The position numbers and the translations under genes are program-made. A stretch of 9,356 nucleotides of DNA from the NCBI GenBank assembly GCA_937928335.1, contig CALFWN010000217.1:1-9356 (forward strand). Direction: 5' to 3'. The notes beneath the pieces are model-generated. The model was not told where the DNA came from, ran no database searches, and worked only from the letters and a program-made list of their open reading frames with translations. Numbering within the stretch: position 1 is the stretch's first letter; each line of letters opens with the position of its first letter. This document shows positions 6,846-9,356 of the stretch, piece by piece. This DNA is from an uncultured Litoreibacter sp. (lineage in GTDB: Bacteria > Pseudomonadota > Alphaproteobacteria > Rhodobacterales > Rhodobacteraceae).

Positions 6846-7250
6846 TTAGTCCTGGTTGCGGTAGCGACGGCCCGGCCAGGGCTCTTGCCTGCGGACCAGA
6901 CCCGGCTGGCCTGCCGAGACGCGTGTCTGATATTCTGCCACGCTATATGGGCCAAAGCCCGCGCCGACCTGATAGCGACCCCGCGCAAGCCGTTCGCGGT
7001 ATTCATACCGTGCGGTTGCGCTGTCAAACTGGCGATGTTGATGCTTCAGCATGACACCATTGATCTCATGCGTGTGCTCAACGCCGCGCGTGTTTTCCTC
7101 ATGGGTGTGGTGAAATGTTCCGTCGCCTGTTGCGCCGTGCCCTTGGTGGGGGTGGGTATGCGCGTGGCTATGGCCGCTTCCGTCAGCAAGCAAAGGCCCT
7201 GCTGCAAGCGATCCAATGACGGTTACGGTGATTGCTAAAGGTCTCAGCAT
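6846..7250 (-). CDS. Exported histidine-rich small protein of unknown function
   Basis: I do not recognise a named family. The 134-residue product begins with a signal peptide (MLRPLAITVTVIGSLAAGPLLA, likely cut after A22), so the mature protein should be periplasmic or surface-exposed. Residues 27-72 contain all thirteen histidines, including an alternating run HSHAHTHPHQGHG (27-39), HHTH (47-50), HTH (59-61) and HQH (70-72), with a few acidic residues and no cysteine. This composition suggests binding of zinc, nickel or copper. The remainder (about 75-134) is rich in Arg, Tyr and Gly, strongly basic, ending RRQEPWPGRRYRNQD. The start is supported by GGAG five bases before ATG, and the gene has its own terminator, so it is probably a single-gene unit. 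No metal transporter is adjacent in the window. That it is a real gene is fairly sure; metal binding is inference from composition. Confidence 0.78.
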   Translation of the reverse strand: MLRPLAITVTVIGSLAAGPLLADGSGHSHAHTHPHQGHGATGDGTFHHTHEENTRGVEHTHEINGVMLKHQHRQFDSATARYEYRERLARGRYQVGAGFGPYSVAEYQTRVSAGQPGLVRRQEPWPGRRYRNQD

Positions 7251-7366
7251 GGCAGCTCCAATTTTTTGCTTTGGTCGAACCAGCCCTTGTTGCAGACGAG
7301 CAGCGTTGCACTCAATGTGGTCCTAACGCGTATAGTTTGACCCCAGACGCACCCAATTTGCAACCG

Positions 7367-7385
7367 GTCACGTGCTATATGTGAC
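7367..7385. promoter_or_regulatory. Candidate palindromic site upstream of the His-rich gene
   Basis: GTCAC (7367-7371) and GTGAC (7381-7385) are perfect complementary arms with a nine-base spacer, about 117 bases before the His-rich gene start, in a 216-base gap that otherwise shows no gene. The half-site order is opposite to that of CRP sites. A TATACG box further downstream could be its -10. The regulator is unknown. Confidence 0.3.
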
Positions 7386-7466
7386 AGCGTCTTGGAGATG
7401 AGAAAGCCGGGGCATTAGAGACACAAGGATGAGCGGTCGCCAAGCTATCGCATCACATGAGGCTCC

Positions 7467-7496
7467 AAAAAAGAAAAACCGCGCCCGAAAGCGCGG
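7467..7496 (-). terminator. rpmG: Intrinsic terminator of rpmG
   Basis: CCGCGC (7479-7484) and GCGCGG (7491-7496) make a six-base all-GC stem with a six-base loop. On the minus strand it is followed by TTTTTCTTTTTT (complement of 7467-7478). It lies 31 bases after the rpmG stop codon, the expected spot. Confidence 0.88.
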
Positions 7497-7527
7497 ATTT
7501 TCCTGAGATCGCTCAATGCTGGCAAGA

Positions 7528-7695
7528 TTACTTGATCTTGCCTTCCTTATATTCGACGTGCTTGCGCGCAACGGGATCATATTTGCGCACGACCATTTTC
7601 TCGGTCATGGTCCGGGCATTCTTTTTGGTCACGTAGAAGTGGCCGGTGCCTTCAGTCGAGTTCAGGCGGATTTTGATCGTGGTTGGCTTCGCCAT
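7528..7695 (-). CDS. rpmG: 50S ribosomal protein L33
   Basis: This 55-residue protein is a component of the large ribosomal subunit. The sequence begins [20 protein letters not shown], then [10 protein letters not shown] and [22 protein letters not shown], the full length of L33 in related bacteria. It has no cysteine, so it is the zinc-independent form lacking the CxxC pairs of zinc-binding L33. The ATG at 7695 has AGGAG seven bases upstream. A promoter with a structured leader lies to its right and an intrinsic terminator to its left, so it is transcribed alone. It is divergent from the gamma-glutamyltransferase gene. Identification is essentially certain. Confidence 0.97.
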   Translation of the reverse strand: MAKPTTIKIRLNSTEGTGHFYVTKKNARTMTEKMVVRKYDPVARKHVEYKEGKIK

Positions 7696-7710
7696 GTCTC
7701 TTCTCCTGCG

Positions 7711-7732
7711 CGGGGATTATTTCCCCGGAAAT
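7711..7732 (-). promoter_or_regulatory. rpmG: Structured rpmG leader with two competing hairpins
   Basis: CGGGGA (7711-7716) pairs with TCCCCG (7722-7727) around five bases, immediately before the rpmG Shine-Dalgarno (7707-7703). An alternative pairing ATTTC/GAAAT (within 7719-7732) uses the same bases and excludes the first. Ribosomal protein leaders often carry regulatory structures; a role here is inferred. Confidence 0.4.
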
Positions 7733-7745
7733 TCGTTAGATGCTG

Positions 7746-7773
7746 CTTTTACGCGGGCTGGCCCCCGAGTCAA
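7746..7773 (-). promoter_or_regulatory. rpmG: Candidate sigma-70 promoter of rpmG
   Basis: On the minus strand TTGACT (7773-7768) and TAAAAG (7751-7746) are spaced by 16 bases. Transcription would start near 7739 and give a leader of about 44 bases. The -35 box is five of six and the -10 four of six, as is common in alphaproteobacteria. Confidence 0.6.
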
Positions 7774-7812
7774 CCGCGAATGCTGCGTTTTGAAAACCTC
7801 CGCCCAGATCGA

Positions 7813-7855
7813 ATGCCTTTGGCTGCCCGTCGAGATGTGGAGGCGATAAAGGCAT
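7813..7855. repeat. Eight-base inverted repeat between rpmG and ggt
   Basis: ATGCCTTT (7813-7820) and AAAGGCAT (7848-7855) are perfect complements with a 27-base spacer, in the 231-base divergent region. It lies behind the rpmG promoter and upstream of ggt, where a regulator of ggt might bind. I see no convincing -35/-10 pair for ggt itself. Confidence 0.3.
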
Positions 7856-7926
7856 GGAAGCCTCACTTGCGCCATTTCGCTCTGGGCGCTTAGACTTGGA
7901 GACGGTCCTCATTAAGGAATTTCCCC

Positions 7927-9356
7927 ATGCGCAAGCTAACCTCATTCATATTTCTGACACTGGCCGCCCCCGCGATCGCCCAACAAGCCGCAGACGCAAT
8001 CGAACCAGAGGCCGCATCTGCGCAGGCGTCAAAAGGCGCAGGCACACCGGTTGAGGCAAAAACATGGATGGTCGCCGCCGCAAACCCGCTGGCAGTTCAA
8101 GCGGGCTCCAAAGTTCTTGAGCGCGGCGGCAGCGCGGCCGACGCGATGGTGGCCGTGCAAGCAGTGCTTGGTTTGGTCGAGCCACAAAGCTCAGGGCTGG
8201 GCGGCGGCGCGTTTCTTGTCTGGTATGATGCAGACACCGGCGAAGTGACCACTCTTGATGGTCGAGAAACAGCCCCTGCTGCCGCAACGCCGCGATTGTT
8301 TCAGGATGCTGCCGGTGAACCTCTCGAGTTTTTCGACGCGGTCGTCGGCGGGCTGTCCGTCGGCACGCCCGGCACGCCGGCCCTGATGGAGGAAGCGCAT
8401 AAACGCTGGGGTCAATCTGACTGGGCATCCTTGTTTGAGGATGCCATCCGACTGGCTGATGAGGGGTTCGCAGTCTCTCCGCGACTGGCCGGTCTGGTCG
8501 AGAGCGACCTTGAACGGCTGACCAGATTTCCACGCACTGCCGCCTATTTTGCGCCCGGTGGGACGCCGATTGCAGAGGGTGATCTGTTGAAGAATGAGGC
8601 CTATGCCGACACGCTCAGCAGCATCGCGGGTCAAGGCGCGGAGGTCTTTTATCAAGGTGAGATCGCACAAGGCATCATCGACACGGTTCAGAATGCCGAT
8701 GGGAACCCCGGCGTGCTGGCGCTCAGAGACCTCAAAAACTACGAGGTAAAGCAACGCGCTGCCGTGTGCGCGACTTACAGGGCGCATGACATATGCGGCA
8801 TGGGTCCTCCATCCTCCGGCGCGCTGACAGTTGGCCAAATACTGGGGATGCTGGACAAGTTCGATCTCGCGGCCTTGGGCGCAGAAGACCCGCAGGCATG
8901 GCGTCTGATCGGCGACGCCTCACGGCTCGCATTCGCTGACCGGGGGCGCTACATGGCTGATAGCGACTATGTTCCGGTGCCCAGAGAAGGCCTTGTCGAT
9001 CCAGCCTATCTCGAAGAACGCGCGGCTCTTCTTGAAACAGAGGGCGGCAAGGCGTTGCCAGAGGTGTCGCCGGGTGAGCCTGCATTCGATCACGCGCTGC
9101 TCTGGGCCGATGACCAGTCGCTGGAGCTGCCGTCCACGTCGCATATCTCAATTGTCGACGCGGAAGGGAACGCGCTTTCCATGACCACGACGATTGAAAA
9201 CGGGTTTGGCTCAAGGCTCATGGCTCCGGGTGGTTTTCTGCTGAACAATGAATTGACGGATTTCTCCTTCCGCACCCATGTCGACGGCGTCCCGATTGCG
9301 AACCGCGTCGAACCCGGCAAGCGGCCACGATCCTCGATGGCGCCGACAATCGTGCT
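7927..9356 (+). CDS. ggt: Gamma-glutamyltransferase precursor (cut by window edge)
   Basis: The 476 codons present encode most of a periplasmic gamma-glutamyltransferase, which cleaves the gamma-glutamyl bond of glutathione and related compounds by hydrolysis or transfer to amino acids or peptides. A signal peptide (cut after AIA, residue 18) precedes the large subunit, with the substrate-binding R113 in LDGRETAP and the conserved GPPSSGAL. Self-cleavage should occur before T404 (in PSTSHISIVD), which becomes the nucleophile of the small subunit. NNELTDFSF (440-448) and RSSMAPT (468-474) supply D445, S469 and S470 of the active site. The missing part is the end of the small subunit with the oxyanion glycines. 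E424 stands where Escherichia coli has Asn411, and the segment between D445 and S469 is five residues shorter and lacks tyrosine. AAGGA lies eight bases before the ATG. Cephalosporin-acylase-like activity in this superfamily cannot be excluded. Confidence 0.94.
   Translation, partial: MRKLTSFIFLTLAAPAIAQQAADAIEPEAASAQASKGAGTPVEAKTWMVAAANPLAVQAGSKVLERGGSAADAMVAVQAVLGLVEPQSSGLGGGAFLVWYDADTGEVTTLDGRETAPAAATPRLFQDAAGEPLEFFDAVVGGLSVGTPGTPALMEEAHKRWGQSDWASLFEDAIRLADEGFAVSPRLAGLVESDLERLTRFPRTAAYFAPGGTPIAEGDLLKNEAYADTLSSIAGQGAEVFYQGEIAQGIIDTVQNADGNPGVLALRDLKNYEVKQRAAVCATYRAHDICGMGPPSSGALTVGQILGMLDKFDLAALGAEDPQAWRLIGDASRLAFADRGRYMADSDYVPVPREGLVDPAYLEERAALLETEGGKALPEVSPGEPAFDHALLWADDQSLELPSTSHISIVDAEGNALSMTTTIENGFGSRLMAPGGFLLNNELTDFSFRTHVDGVPIANRVEPGKRPRSSMAPTIV

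Noticed and set aside
6789..7238. Plus-strand 149-codon frame opposite the His-rich gene
   Set aside because: It is Cys/Leu/Ala-rich and starts within a terminator hairpin of the opposite strand. The minus-strand gene has a signal peptide, ribosome binding site and terminator.
8191..8838. Minus-strand frames of 215 and 195 codons opposite ggt
   Set aside because: They are antisense to a gamma-glutamyltransferase with conserved catalytic motifs, and their translations are Arg-rich artefacts of high GC.

Overview
The window looks like chromosomal DNA from an alphaproteobacterium of the Rhodobacteraceae (Rhodobacter/Roseobacter type). The reasons are the moderately high GC content, the gene order and protein sequences of a sorbitol/mannitol (smo-mtlK) operon, and a 55-residue cysteine-free ribosomal protein L33 typical of that family. 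Genus cannot be settled from the sequence alone.

Positions 1-6562 hold one minus-strand polyol module. Reading in the direction of transcription (right to left), it contains a LacI-family regulator (GTG start at 6562), then after a 98-base promoter gap the periplasmic binding protein SmoE, the permeases SmoF and SmoG, the ATPase SmoK, sorbitol dehydrogenase SmoS, and the first 131 codons of mannitol 2-dehydrogenase MtlK, which runs off the left edge. SmoEFGK would import hexitols. SmoS and MtlK would oxidise sorbitol and mannitol to fructose, and a kinase for fructose or xylulose would be expected further left. The downstream genes are tightly packed (10-base and 9-base gaps, an ATGA overlap, a TGATG overlap). 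A strong hairpin sits in the 170-base gap after smoE, as is common after binding-protein genes. The smoE promoter has a good -35/-10 pair, and a 14-base inverted repeat sits at the predicted transcription start. A similar repeat lies upstream of the regulator, so an autoregulated LacI circuit is plausible.

Positions 6777-7250 hold a small minus-strand gene for an exported histidine-rich protein of unknown function, with its own ribosome binding site and a very good intrinsic terminator. Positions 7467-7773 hold rpmG (L33, minus strand) with promoter, structured leader and terminator. Divergently, from 7927 to the right edge, runs the first 476 codons of a periplasmic gamma-glutamyltransferase, including the self-processing threonine.

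Most of the window is a familiar catabolic operon with housekeeping neighbours. I see no phage, transposon, CRISPR, tRNA or rRNA. The less ordinary items are the His-rich secreted protein, the paired operator-like sites, the short-lid variant of the transferase and the rpmG leader structure.
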